Origin: Aselliscus stoliczkanus
Taxonomy: Eukaryota > Chordata > Mammalia > Chiroptera > Hipposideridae
Assembly: GCA_033961575.1 (NCBI GenBank)
Contig: CM066737.1
Coordinates: 53,606,771-53,670,770, forward strand
Length of the DNA stretch: 64,000 nucleotides
Reading direction: 5' to 3'
Made by a program: the position numbers and the translations under genes. The notes under the pieces were generated by a model. That model had not been told where the DNA came from. It searched no databases and was given only the letters and a program-made list of their open reading frames with translations. Position 1 is the first letter of the stretch. Each line of letters begins with the position of its first letter. Shown here in pieces: positions 1-11,512 of the stretch.

Positions 1-560
1 CAACATATGCAAAATAGGAGTACAGAAAAAGAGAATAGAGGGGGGAAATGGAGTAGGGAAATATCCAAAGAAATAATAGCTGAAAACTCCCAGATTTGAT
101 TAAAAAACATTAATCTACACATCAAATAAGCTCAACAAACTCAAAATAGGATAAATGCAAAGGGATTCACAGCCAGACATAGTAATAGTAGATATGTATG
201 ATATGGGGGGATGGCGAATTGGGGGTAGGGCGTTGTCACTTTGAGGGATACAAAGTATAACTATTGCATTGCGTTGTTGAAATATTGAGAAAATATTGAA
301 AGCCAACAGCAAAGAGAAAATCTTGAAGGGAGAAACAGAAAAACAAAACAAAACATCATGTTCAAAAGAGCCCTAATAAGAATTAACAGCTGACTTCTCA
401 CTGGAAGCAATGGAGACAAGAAGGCAGTGGGATGACATATTTAAAGCCCTAGAAGAAAGACGGTCAACCAAGAATCTTAAATCCAGTAAAACTATCTTCA
501 GAAAATGAAGGTGAAATAAATACATTCTCAGATAAATAAAAGTAGATGGAATTTGTTTCT
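1..560 (+). repeat. old LINE-1-like fragment
   Basis: Sequence such as AGCTGACTTCTCACTGGAAGC followed by ACAAGAAGGCAGTGGGATGAC resembles old mammalian L1/HAL1 elements by memory. It is interrupted at 582 by a SINE. No open frame of note. Confidence 0.45.
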
Positions 561-581
561 GACAAGACTGCCTTACAAGAT

Positions 582-763
582 GGGGCCAGCCGAGTGGCTC
601 AGTTGGTTAAGAGCGCGAACTCTGAGCAACAGGGTTGCCGGTTCAATTCCCACATGAGCCACAGCTGTGGCCGAGCTGTGGTTAAGCGCTGGCTTGGGAA
701 GCCAGAGGACCCGGTTCGGGTCCCACATATGAGGGCCAGTGACACTGCCCTCAAAAAAAAAAA
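582..763 (+). repeat. tRNA-type SINE, two-head form
   Basis: A first tRNA-like unit (GAGTGGCTCAGTTGGTTAAG ... GGTTCAATTCC) is joined to a short-type unit (GTGGTTAAGCGCTGGCTTGGG ... GGTTCGGGTCC), then poly(A). Confidence 0.85.
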
Positions 764-769
764 TCCAAC

Positions 770-1332
770 GTGATAATCTGTCTTTTGATTGGAGTGTTTA
801 GACACATTTAATGTTATTATGACAGAATTTATATCTGCTGTCTAGCTTTCTGTTTCCTGTGTCATGCTTTCTTTGTTACTTCTCCAACTGTTCCTCCTTT
901 TATGTTATATGGATGTTTTCTAGTTTAACATTTCCAAATCCAATAACACATTGCTATAATTATTACTTTCTATAATTCTATGTCTTTTGAGGAAGCTGAC
1001 TGAACCTTATTTTTCCATTTTTAATTTTCTTCATTTCTAACTGTAGATCTGAGTTACTATCCAGTGTTATTTGCTTACCCAGTATAGCTTTGCTCCAACT
1101 CACCTCCTTTGTGTTGTTACTGTCAAACTTTTACATGTGCAGATGAGCCCAATGAAAAACTGCATACATATATGAAATTATATATGAATATATACATAGT
1201 TTTATGCAATAATTTTTTAAATTAAATTTATTGGGGATGACATTGGTTAGTAAAATTTTACAGGTTACAAGTGTACATTTCTATAATACATCATTATATA
1301 TTGCACTATGTGTTCACCACCCAGAGTCAGCT
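770..1332 (-). repeat. LINE-1 fragment(s), antisense
   Basis: CTTTTGATTGGAGTGTTTAG and the AAATTTATTGGGGATGACATTGG stretch match the antisense of L1 by recognition. AT-rich, no frame. Confidence 0.5.
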
Positions 1333-1702
1333 CTTTTTTTTTTTTTAAGATTTTTATTGGGGAATTGGGGGAGGGGAACAGTGCTGGGGAACTGAGGAAG
1401 GGGAACAGATAAGTTGCAGTCCAGTTGTTCTTCAGTCTAGCTGTGGAGGACATTGCTTCACTGGTCCATGTTGGTATCATCATTGCGCTCTTCTCAGGTG
1501 AGGCAGATCGGCTGCCGGCCTCTGGACAGCTGCTCACGGCGGCTCTTGGCAGTTCACACCGGCTGCCAGCCGCTCACGCTGGCTGCCGGTCACTCACTGT
1601 AGCCTATGGCAGCCCACTGCAACAGGGGCTGCAGCCTACACTGTCATGGTGACTCGTGCAGCCCAGCTCCAGATGGAGCTGTCACTCACCATCTTAGTTG
1701 GC
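1333..1702 (-). repeat. long composite SINE (type B), head missing
   Basis: In antisense it runs from poly(T) and GATTTTTATTGGGGAATTGGG to the AGCTCCAGATGGAGCTG segment; the tRNA-like head is absent. Confidence 0.85.
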
Positions 1703-2242
1703 TTCTCTGGTTGTGACTGGCAATCTTGCTGAGGTATCCCTTGTATCCTCAAGGCTCCTGAATGAGGACAAAAATATAAATCTGTTAGTTCTTATGAAAC
1801 TTGTGGCTATTCAGTCCCTCACTCAGGTGGCAGCAGTTGTCTGGACACAGAATGGGTTTTACATTTAGCTTCCTGGCCTGGGGGATATTAGGAAGTTTCA
1901 GGTTTTCAAATAGTTATCTGAAGCAGGGGTAGGAGACTTCTGTTGTTTCAGATTCAGAAACTGATTTACAAAACAATTAAGAAGTAAGGGGGATCTTCAG
2001 TCCAAGATTCACAAACTGGTTAGAAGAGCAATCAAAGCCCAAGAGCTAAGAAAATAAAGAACTAGGGAGGAGACTTAACATTTCTATAGAAAAGGAAACA
2101 TTAAAGTTTTTCAGTGGTGGGGGTTGGTGCTGCTCAGTTGGCAGGTAACATTTTCCACTTACGGTAGTAGGGTCTCATATCTATGAGACGGTTACGGAAT
2201 TGTTGTCCATTTAGTAGATAGAGCTCTGAATTGATAAAAACC
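1703..2242 (-). other. non-coding remnant downstream of retroviral pol
   Basis: After the pol stop no env protein and no 3' LTR can be read. The stretch may be leftover provirus, but nothing diagnostic is seen. It ends against a truncated SINE. Confidence 0.35.
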
Positions 2243-3737
2243 TCATGTGTCATTAGATGGAGGTTGTTTTTTGAATAGTAGTTTAAAGTCTTCTAATGGC
2301 TCACAGGAGTAGTCAAATGACTTCGTTGGGGGACTCACAGAATCTGAATCCATGGGTGGCGCCGGCTTTACCCTGGAGAGGTGAATCCATCTGTCTGTGT
2401 CCATTACTTTGATTGCTGAAGGGGTTGTTAGGATTACAGAGAATGGGCCTTTCCACTTGGGTTGTAATTGATCTGTGGGAGACCCTTCTTTCCAGGTCTT
2501 GATAAGGATCTGATCACCTGGCTGAATTTTGATAGATGTGCATTTGAACCAGGCATAGGAAGTATATTATTTCCATATTCCCGTAAATCTATTTGGAATT
2601 GGCCTAGATTAGTAAAATAGTTTATAAGGTTGGCTGTCTCAGGGTCGCTGAGCATGTCTCCAGAAAGAAATGGCCTGCCATACAGCATCTCATAAGGGCT
2701 TAAGTTAATTTTTGTTTTGGGGGTGTTTCTTATTCTCATGAGGGCAGTGGGTAACATAGAAATCCAGGTCCCAGAAGTTTCCTGGCATAGTTTTCCCAAA
2801 GTACGTTTTAAGGTTTGATTAGTTCTTTCTACTTTTACCTGATGATTGGGGTCTCCATGCAGAGTGTAAATATTACCTTATCCCCAAGGCCTTGGATACT
2901 CCTTGTGTTATGTGAGAAGTAAAAGAAGGTCTGTAGTCACTCTGGATGCTGCTGGACAGTCCAAACCTGGAGATAATCTTATTAAGGAGGAATTTTATTA
3001 CTTGTGTAGCTTTTTCAGTTCTGGTTGGACATGCCTCTGTCCATCCCGTGAAACTGTCTATTAGCACTAGTAAATACTTAAATCCCTTACATGTGGGCAT
3101 ATGGGTAAAATCTACTTGCCAGTCCTCTCCTGGATATGAGCCTCTCCGTTGGACTGGTTCTAATAAAGATGGCATTTTAGGTCCTGGATTATTGTAGGCA
3201 CAAAGAGGGCAGGCCCTACAGACTAGCCTGACCATCTGGGCTAGCCCCTGTCCTGTAAACATCCGGCTGACTAGGGCCAGGGTGGCATCTCTCCCTACAC
3301 GGAAGGCATCATGTAGAGCTTTAATGGCCTTCCACCGTACAGACTGTGGAAGTAAGAACTTATTTTCCATGAGCTACCAAGATCCCTGTTTTTGTCCTGT
3401 ATTATTTTTAACCTTTCGTTCTTCTTCTGGGGAATACATAGGATCTATTGATTCCCCTTGATATGGGAACAAAGCAAGGGATGTGGAGGAGAGAGTTTTC
3501 AAGGCTGCTGACTTCGCTTCTTTATCAGCCTTTTTATTTCCCTCTGCAACAGGAGAGTTTTCTTTCTGGTGTCTCTTGCAATGTATAACTGCTACTTCCT
3601 TAGGTAGGTTAACTGCCTCCAAAAGCTGAAGGATCTCTGGTCCATGTTTTACTGGTGAACGTTTTACTGTCAATAGCCCTCTTTCCTTCCAAATAGCTGC
3701 ATGTGCATGTAGTACAAGGAAAGCATATTTGAAATCA

Positions 3738-3772
<35 letters not shown>

Positions 3773-4561
3773 GCCTTTTGTCTTTTCCGAGGCTTAATGC
3801 TCGGGTAAGGGCTATAATCTCTGCCTTTTGAGCAGAGGTGTCCGGAGGCAAAGGTTGAGCCTCAGTTATTTGGCTTTTACTGACTACTGCATACCCAGCT
3901 TTTCTTTCTCCATTTAGCATATAACTGCTCCCAATAGTGTACCATTCCTCTTCAGGGTTAGGAAGTGGTTGGTCTCTTAAGTCAGCTCTGTGGCATAAGT
4001 TTGGGAAATTATTTGTTTACGTGAATATTCAACCTCTGTCTCAGTTGGCATTAAGGAGGCTGGATTTAAGGTATTGCATATTTTTAAAATAATCTCAGGA
4101 TTGTCTATGAGGATAGCCTGGTACCTTGTCAGGCGTTCACCTGTCATCCATAGATGTCTCTTGATCTCTAGGATGGACCTGACCTGATGGAGGGTTAGTA
4201 CTTCTAGTCGCTGTCCTAGAGTAATTTTGGTGGCCTCTTTTACTAATAGGGCTGTTGCAGCTACAGCTCTTAAACAGCTTGGCCTGCCTAAAGTTGTTCC
4301 ATCTAAGGTTTCTTCAAATTGGAAGGTTAGTGGTGGGGTGAAGTTTCTAAGCTTTTGTTGTCCTTCCACCCCTATCACAATCGTAGTTCTCGTGGAGGGT
4401 TTTCCTGCAAACGCAGGGAGAACAGAGTAAGTAGCCCCTGTATCTAAACGAAACTGAATTTGCTTACCCATGATATCCAGAGTTACCCTGGGTTCCTCGT
4501 TCATGAAGATGACATTTCTGGACAAGGAAGGGTGAAGGTAGCCCTGGGCCTCTTCAATCAC
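2243..4561 (-). pseudogene. endogenous retrovirus pro-pol, deleted and frameshifted
   Basis: The 4561-3977 frame begins with an aspartic protease (active-site DTGAT) and then passes directly into the connection region of reverse transcriptase, so the fingers, palm and thumb are absent. RNase H fragments follow at 3920-3735 and 3673-3374, in different frames and split by a TA microsatellite. Integrase follows at 3370-2873, with a CRACPLC zinc cluster and catalytic Asp residues in WQVDFTH and SIQSDY. Its C-terminal part (2799-2434) is in another frame, and the pol C-terminus ends at a TGA at 2243. One zinc-site His looks replaced by Arg. The gene is dead; the order is gamma-type. Confidence 0.87.
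3737..3770. repeat. (TA)n microsatellite inside RNase H remnant
   Basis: An uninterrupted TA run sits within the retroviral RNase H reading frame and disrupts it. Confidence 0.9.
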
Positions 4562-5986
4562 TTAGTTCCCCCTGATGTGTTACCAGAGTGTTGCCTGACC
4601 ACCTTCCTCTCTGAGAACGCGGGCAGTCTACTCTCCAGTGCCAGGGGTCTGCATCTGTGCCTTGGCATAGTTGACAGGGGCCTGGGGGCAGCTTGGTACA
4701 CTCCTTTGCCCAATGTCCAGTCTTCTTGCATTTAAAGCAGGAACCCTTTTCCTTAGACCCTCGTGTTGGGTCTCTAGACATTTCTTGGGTAACAAGGGCT
4801 GTGCCAATCATGACTGCCATAATCCTAGCTTGTCGTTTTTCTTTACTCTGTTCTCTTTTTCTCTCCTCGAGATCCCGATTGTTGTAGACCATGAAGGCCG
4901 TGTCCAATAGCTGGCTTCTATTAGCCTGTGGCCCCAACTGTAGCTTCTGAAGCTTACACCTAATGTCAGGGGCTGATTGGCTAATGAAATATTGTCCTAA
5001 AAAGACTATCCCTCTCTGGAAACAGGGTCTAGGTTGGTATATTTCCTCAGAGTCTCTTCTAGTCAGCTATAAAAGTTAGCTGGGTTCTCATCCTTTCCTT
5101 GGGTTATTTCTCTAAGCTTATCATAATTTACAGGCTTTTGGATTCCTTTTTTCATGCCCCCAGTGAGGGCTTCTAGGAACCTGGCACATCTGGTCATCCC
5201 TTCTGCAGTATTATAGTTCCAGTTAGGATCAGCAAAAGGTACTGCGTCAGACCCCAGGCATTGCCTTGTGGGTTTCTGGCAAATGCCTCATCTGCCTGTC
5301 TGTGGGCTGCTTCTAAGATACGATCTCTTTCAATAGCAGTACAGCAAGTGGCTAAGATAAACTGAACGTCCCTCCATGAGAGATCATAAGCCAAAGTTAA
5401 AGTTTGAAACCCATCTGCAAAGTTATCAGGGTTTTCAGAATATTTCCCTAGTTTTTCCTTACATTGTTGAATATCTATTATTGAGAAGGGACTTGAACCC
5501 TTACTGTACCCTCCGCTCCAGCCATTTAAGGGGAAAGAGAGCAGAGGTAAATGGTGGGATTTTAGAGTAAAGTGTCCCACTCCTGGTGTGAGGAGAGCTA
5601 AGGATAGCCTTAGGGGCCTCAGGGGGAGCACTAGGAGAAGATGATGAATATGGTGGAGGATGTGATTCCTTCTGAGGGATTAAAGGAGCCTGAGACTTGA
5701 GTAGGGGGTCATCAATAAGGTCTAAGTTTTGTTTCTGGTTTCGATGGAGGGCCATAAAGGCTTGAACATATGGGACTTCTGACCATTTCCCTTTCCCTTT
5801 GCATAATAGATCTAACTGTAAGATAGTATCATAGTTAGAGCTTCCATTAATTGGCCAACCTTTTTGGTCCCCTAGTTTGTATTGGGGCCAAGCCTCATTG
5901 CAAAAAAAGATGAGGCGTTCCTTTTTTAGATTATCGGGATCAAATTTGTCCCAGTGGTTAAGGATGTAACCGAGTGGAGAGTCCAC
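4554..5986 (-). pseudogene. endogenous retrovirus gag, frameshifted
   Basis: Read from 5986 downward, a matrix-like N-terminal part runs to about 5501. Frame then changes in the overlap at 5631-5501, and the capsid-like part continues to 5194 before stops appear. A third frame, 4937-4554, holds the nucleocapsid with one CCHC knuckle ([14 protein letters not shown]) followed by a CQLC...H...C-like second cluster. The arrangement is gammaretrovirus-like. At least two frame breaks make it non-coding as it stands. Confidence 0.85.
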
Positions 5987-7116
5987 GGGATTGAAGTTGA
6001 TGGCTCCTAGAGCCTGAGAGAGTTCGCAGCACTAAGGACAAAACTCCCCTGGGAGCCGTCCCTCCATGAGAGGTAGTTAGTCCTCGGGATCTTCCAGAGC
6101 GTCCTCCTGAGAGAGATCCTAACTCAGATGCCAGACGTCTCTGGCCCTTAGGTGGGTACCGGTACCACTTTTGACTTAGACACAGGACTCTTCCTTAGAC
6201 TATGTATCCCTGGGTGGACTGTTCAGTTCTTTGTGTCCTGCCAGTTAAGGCTTAACTCTGAGTGGCCGAAAGAGGGAGGCTTGAAACAAAGGGAATGGGG
6301 AAGACTCAAAAATTTTCAGGTCCCGCTCCAAAATTTGTAGGTGAGCAAAGAAAGCCTATAATGACCCTAAATAGAAAGAGGTTTGTGGAGATCCTCTGAG
6401 TTGAGGAGACTATGGGGGTTAGGCAAAAGGGAAAAAGCATGGGCACTGCTTGCAGAGGTTTGGCCGAAAAGGGGATGCAGCAGCCCAGTGCTCCGGAGCC
6501 ACATTTTTATGGCCCCGCATCTCGGCTGCTGTCACAATGCTGAACTGGGTGCGGGGAAGAGCGCGCCCATGGTTTACTATCTTGGTCCCTGAATTGAGGG
6601 AGCGCTGTTGTTGTGAGGGGATGGTCTCGTCCCCTGCTCCCTCCCCCAGGGGAAGCAGGGAGCAGCTGGACCCCACTGTGAGCCACCCTCCCCACCGGCC
6701 TTTCCAGCCTTCCTGGAGCCGGTTCAGGCAGCCTGTGGAAATGTACCCTGTGGTTACACCCCACCCCCATCCCTGGAGAGGAGGCAGGCGAGATACCTGG
6801 ACAGAGGAGGGAGGCCGGCTAGAGTGCCCAGAGAAATACAGTGAGGTGATGAGAAAAGAAAAAAACAGAGATGTAAAATCAAGTCTCCAGCGAGACATTA
6901 TGCCATGCAAACACAGACCTGACTGGTGCTTGGATTTTTCTTGTGCCCGGCAAGTCCTAAATGACTTGTTCCCGGGTTACCCTAACATGGGAGGCTTCAA
7001 GCGGCGGACGCCCTAGCAGCCAACTGACTGTCCGACCCGTGCCTGCAAAGGACAGCAAACGAAAGAGGTCACAGGAGAAGGAGCAAGAGGTTTTGGGGTT
7101 CCCCTATTGTGTTTAC
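5987..7116 (-). other. retroviral leader between PBS and gag
   Basis: About 1.1 kb, GC-rich around 6450-6800, with no coherent protein. Open frames here (for example 6450-7016 on the plus strand) lack any recognisable motif and are treated as chance. Confidence 0.5.
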
Positions 7117-7134
7117 CTCCTGGCTGGCTTGCCA
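7117..7134 (-). other. retroviral primer binding site, tRNA-Arg type
   Basis: The minus strand reads TGGCAAGCCAGCCAGGAG, nearly complementary to the 3' end of a mammalian tRNA-Arg (one mismatch, by recall of that tRNA). Its position just inside the LTR supports the call. Confidence 0.7.
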
Positions 7135-7138
7135 AATA

Positions 7139-7502
7139 TGTTGTCGGAGAGTGGGCCTTTCTCGGCGCAGAGTCCAGGTCCTTGGCAGCTCGAGCTAAGA
7201 GTTGAGCGAGATACCAGAGTAAAGCAGCAGAATAAGTAGTTTATTAGAAAAGATAGTACATTTAGAAGTAAAAGTAGACCTGAGTACTGGAGGATGGCTC
7301 AAGGGCCCATTACTAGAAGTTACATTCCAAAGAGTGTGGAGTGGGCCACACGCAAAGGCGAAGCTCAAAGGGAAGAAGCGGTCAAAAGGAGCAGGGAAGA
7401 AGCAGCAGCAGAAGCAGCCGCCGCAACAGCAGTAGCAGCCGATAGTATCTTTTTGATTGGCTCTTCATGTGAATGGTTTTTGTTCCCTCATCCCTAAGCA
7501 CA
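7139..7502 (-). repeat. 5' LTR of class I endogenous retrovirus
   Basis: Read on the minus strand it begins TGTGCTTAGGG and ends CCGACAACA, about 364 bp. It has a CCAAT box (AGCCAATCAAA, about 7450-7460), a GCTGCT-rich stretch, and AATAAA at about 7243-7238 marking the R region. The primer binding site follows four bases after its end. No matching 3' LTR was found in the window. Confidence 0.75.
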
Positions 7503-7589
7503 GTTAGCTAAGATCCCTTCTGTCAAGAAGCTCATACTTGAGTTTAGAACCTGTGAAACACACGTATGCACACTTGCACACACAGATAC

Positions 7590-8130
7590 ACAAGTTGGAA
7601 AGTGATACATATTATTAGAGAAGGCTAAAGTGCTGTAATAATTAAGTACCATTTGAGCTGGACTTAGACATGCGAGCAATAAATAAAGATTTCAAATAGG
7701 GGAGTGATATAATTAGAGCAATGCCTTAGGAAGATTAACTTGGCAGTGGGTGATGGGATGTGAGAGAAGGGAAGACTGGAGGAAGCCACTCCCAATAGTC
7801 CACGAGAGATAATGAGAGCTTGAACTTGAGTATTGATGGTGGTAGAACTATACAAAATCACTGAGAGTTTAGTGGTGTCATAGCACAAATAGGAAACAGG
7901 AGAGGAAGATAGGTTTGAAGGTAAAAATAATAAAAGGTGAGTTTTATACATAGTGTGATACCAATGGGACTTCCAGAAAGAAACGTGTGACAGGTGGTTA
8001 GAAATTCAGTACTCGAGTTCAGGGCTGAGGGAATGGGAAGTTACTCCCCAGAGGTTATAGCCAAGAGGTTGCATGAGATTACCAATGAAAAAGAAATGTA
8101 GGGAGAGAAGAGAATTAAGGACAGAACCCT
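7590..8130 (-). repeat. L2/CR1-clade LINE fragment
   Basis: Antisense L2-type sequence (GGGAGTGATATAATTAGAGC, AATAGTCCACGAGAGATAATG). It lies just beyond the retroviral LTR. Confidence 0.55.
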
Positions 8131-8703
8131 TAGAGGTGGGAAAATGAAGAGACGGCAGATAATTTGGCATTCATTGCTTTTCATAAAACTTTGTTGTTGC
8201 TGTTTAGTATCATTTACCCTTTCTTTATGCTCAAACTGATTTACTATCTTCCTCAGTACCACAGCTAAATGGACCATCTGCAGTGGCCCTTACACATGTT
8301 TAAAGATGGGTACATTTGTTCTTACATAGCCCCTAAGTCCTTTTGCTTTCCCCCTAAAGATGACACAAGATCTGTTTAGATGGCAGACCAGTTTTATTTT
8401 TGGGTGAACACTATTTTTGAAGAATATTCAGGGCATCATAAGCTAAGGTTATGAGATGTCTTACAGATGTTCTCAGAAATTGCAGAGTAATACAGGCAGC
8501 CTTGAAATACTGTGAGTTGTCCACTAATAAGCCTGACTCTTAACCATTGAAAATTTGAAAGATGATTTTTATCTTGACATTTCTTGAGATTGCAGAATAG
8601 TTATAAGGATTAAAATGGCTCCTGTCCTGCCTCATGATATAAAATTGCTATGGATTTCACTGGCGCCGGTTGTTTTGTTTCTTCCTTCAACTTTTTGTGC
8701 ATA

Positions 8704-8919
8704 TACCGTGTTTCCCTGAAAATAAGACCTAACTTGAAAATAAGCCCTAGCATGATTTTTCAGGATGCTCATAAGCCCGACCCCAAACATAAGCCTCAGT
8801 AAGATCGTCAGCCAGACATGACTGTTTGAATAAATGTAGATTTTTGTACATGAATAAATGTAAATTGTTGGAGCAAAAATTAATATAAGACCTGGTCTTA
8901 TTTTGGGGGAAACATGGTA
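8704..8919. mobile_element. short mariner-like DNA transposon (MITE)
   Basis: It begins TACCGTGTTTCCCTGAAAAT and ends with the imperfect inverse, ATTTTGGGGGAAACATGGTA, over 216 bp. Ends in TA suggest Tc1/mariner-type insertion. No transposase frame. Confidence 0.75.
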
Positions 8920-9088
8920 GCAGCCAGAAATGGAAGGCGATTGAAGTCACCATCCTGGGCTTTTCTGAAAACCTGAAGGTGTGCCTGTTTACCCTAACAG
9001 AGGGGCGTTCTTTTGCCATAAGGGGGAAATGACTTGAATTGCCTCTTTCGGTTTCTTTGTTTATGACCAGGGCCCCTGTGTGTGTGTG

Positions 9089-9210
9089 TTTTTGTTTTGT
9101 TTTGTTTTGTTTTTGAGGGCAGTGTCACTGGCTCTTCATATGTGGGACTCAAACCGGGGCCGCTGGCTTCCCAAGCCAGCTCTTAACCACCGCGCCACTC
9201 GGCCGGCCCC
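9089..9210 (-). repeat. short tRNA SINE (type A)
   Basis: GAGGGCAGTGTCACTGGC ... CCACTCGGCCGGCC in antisense. Flanked by similar copies of CAGGGCCCCTGTGT / CAGGGCCCTGTGT (probable target-site duplication). Confidence 0.93.
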
Positions 9211-9784
9211 AGGGCCCTGTGTTTTAATTAACTTTTATGAGTGAATAATGGGCAGTAGCCACAATCCTCTTTGCTGGCAAATTTTATGGTATTCATTGCA
9301 ATATAAAAAAATGTGCATAAGTCTTGGAAGGTTTCTGTGACACTCTAAAATTAACGAGCTGGCTCTGTTCTTCCCCACATACTCCACTAGGCTTTTTATG
9401 ACCTCTTTTTTCCCGTTCTTGTATTAGGGGATTTTGCATGTCCTTTTTTTTTGTTTTTCTCCTTTTCAGAAACTTCTAAGTCAGGCTGATTTCAATCCTA
9501 TTTTCAGAATTCTTACCAAGGTCAACCTGGTCCTGTTTTATACAGATACTGACTCTTCATACCTTTTAGTTTCATCTCTACCTTAAGACCAGTTGCTATC
9601 TCCGCAAATTTCATAAGTGAAGGGGTTGGAGTTTGGGGATGAAGTTGTGTTGTTAACCTGATGAACTGCGGATTACAGCTAGAGTAAGCTTTAATATGGG
9701 GAATTTGAAGAGGTTCCATAGGATAAGAATACACTTAGCCTATATTTTGACAGGTTAAAACTCAATTTCCTCTTCTTCTTACAG

Positions 9785-11512
9785 TAAGTACAAATGGATT
9801 CTAGGTGAGGAACCTGTGGAGAAACGAAGAAGGCTCCAGAATGAGATGACAACACCTCCTCTAGAATACTCCATGCCTGGGTCTTACAGGAGGGTAGAGG
9901 CAGCTATTGCTTACCCAGAAGGGGAAAACAGCCATGATAAATCCAGTTCCGAGAGAAGCACACCTCCATACCTTTCTCCAGAATACCCAGAAGCAAGCAA
10001 GCATACCAGTCAAACTAGGGAGGTTTCAGTTCTGTATTCAGGAGCCCAAGAACAACACCAGGGGTCCCTGCTCCCTGAAGAATTAGATCAGATGCCAAGA
10101 TTGGTAGCAGAGGAATCTAACAGAGGCAGCAGAAACATAAACAAGGAAGAAGTAAACAAGGGACCTTTTGTAGCTGTTGTTGGTGTTGCAAAAGGTGTAC
10201 AAGATTCAGGAGCTCCCATCCAGCTGATCCCTTTTAACCGAGAGGAGCTTGCTGAGAGAAGAAAAGCAGTTGAATCCTGGAACCCAGTGCCTTATTCTGC
10301 AGCCTCTGCTGCAACCCCTGCTGCAGCCGCTGGGGAGAAAGGAAGAGGTTGTGAGGAGAATGGAGGTCGTAATACGCCAAAGATGAAGAGCCAGAGAGAG
10401 CTGGAAGAGCTGAAAAGAACCACAGAAAAATTGGAACGTGTTCTGGCTGAAAGGAATTTATTCCAGCAAAAGGTTAGGGCTGCTTCTTACCACTAGGGAT
10501 AAGAGATCCTTGTAAGCAAGGGACCAGGGAGTTGGAGCTTTGATGATTTCCTGTCCTGAGGCCTTTAAACACAATAACCCATGGAATCATTCTGTGATAC
10601 ATGTCAATTGGGTGCACCCTAATGGGCTTCCCACCCGTATTTGAGGATTGAAAAGTTCCATAAGCAGAGTAGTATGTGCAGAGGAATCACTGTGAAACTA
10701 GGGACAATTTCTGGCACTCTTGTAGCATGTGGGATCATGGAATTTCTGTTTCTTGGATTGCAGGTGGAGGAGCTGGAACAGGAGAGAAATCACTGGCATT
10801 CTGAATTCAAGAAAGTCCAGCATGAATTGGTGACCTACAGTACCCAGGAGACGGAAGGCTTGTATTGGAGCAAGAAACACATGGGCTATCGCCAAGCTGA
10901 ATTCCAGATTCTGAAAGCTGAGCTGGAAAGAACCAAAGAGGAAAAGCAAGAACTAAAAGAGAAACTGAAGGAGACAGAGACTCACCTGGAAGTGCTGCAG
11001 AAGGCTCAGGTCTCCTACCGGACCCCAGAGGGAGATGACCTAGAAAGGTTAATTCCTAGGGTTTAGTTACCAGCTTGTGAGTGCTAATGGGAAGCATCTG
11101 TTAGGACCCCAGTTAGTGGTCACAGATAAGGGAGGAAGCCTTAATCAATACATAGGCCACCAAGAATTGAGGAATTACTTCTTAGAGAGCTACAGCCAGC
11201 CTCCCTGTGCTTGGTGGTTTTGCACTTTCTTCTTTCTTTGTAGCTAATGGCAACATAGTTGTTGAGAAATAGGCCCATTTTTAAGGAGCTTCATTTTTTG
11301 TCTGTTGGCTAATGACTCCATGTCATCTCTTCTCCTGCCCCCTCACTCCATCATACAGGGCTTTGGCAAAGCTTACGCGGCTGCGTGTCCACGTCAGCTA
11401 TCTCCTTACTTCTGTCCTCCCTCACTTGGAGCTTCGTGAGATCGGGTTTGACTCAGAACAAGTGGATGGGATCCTGTATACGGTGCTGGAGGCAAATCAC
11501 ATACTGGATTGA
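9785..11512 (+). CDS. MORC4: MORC4, last three coding exons (C-terminal part)
   Basis: Three exons join in frame: 9785-10472 (after CTTCTTCTTACAG, donor AAAG/GTTAGG), 10764-11047 (after TTGCAG, donor AAAG/GTTAAT) and 11359-11512 (after CATACAG, ending in TGA). They give about 375 residues, against about 937 for the whole human protein as I recall it. The GHKL ATPase and CW zinc finger must be encoded to the left of the window. The first exon opens with KYKWILGEEPVEKRRRLQ and is mostly low-complexity and polar; an alanine-rich stretch precedes a coiled coil that starts at SQRELEELKRTTEKLERVL and runs through all of exon 2 (VEELEQERNHW to LEVLQKAQ). The last exon ends EANHILD. Identity rests on the recognised C-terminal sequence and on the CLDN2/RIPPLY1 neighbours. 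MORC4 is a nuclear, CW-domain chromatin ATPase; the coiled coil presumably mediates dimerisation (family knowledge). Reading frame and splice phases are intact. Confidence 0.93.

Noticed and set aside
582..763. tRNA genes in the many TGGCTCAGTTGG / GGTTCGA motifs
   Set aside because: They are SINE heads: they lack a proper cloverleaf and sit in repeated units with A-tails.
6419..7016. Long frames (188 and 163 codons) in the retroviral leader
   Set aside because: They lie between the PBS and gag, have no motif, and exist on both strands because of GC content.
7294..7497. 67-codon Ala/Glu-rich frame
   Set aside because: It lies antisense in the LTR, produced by a GCTGCT-rich stretch.
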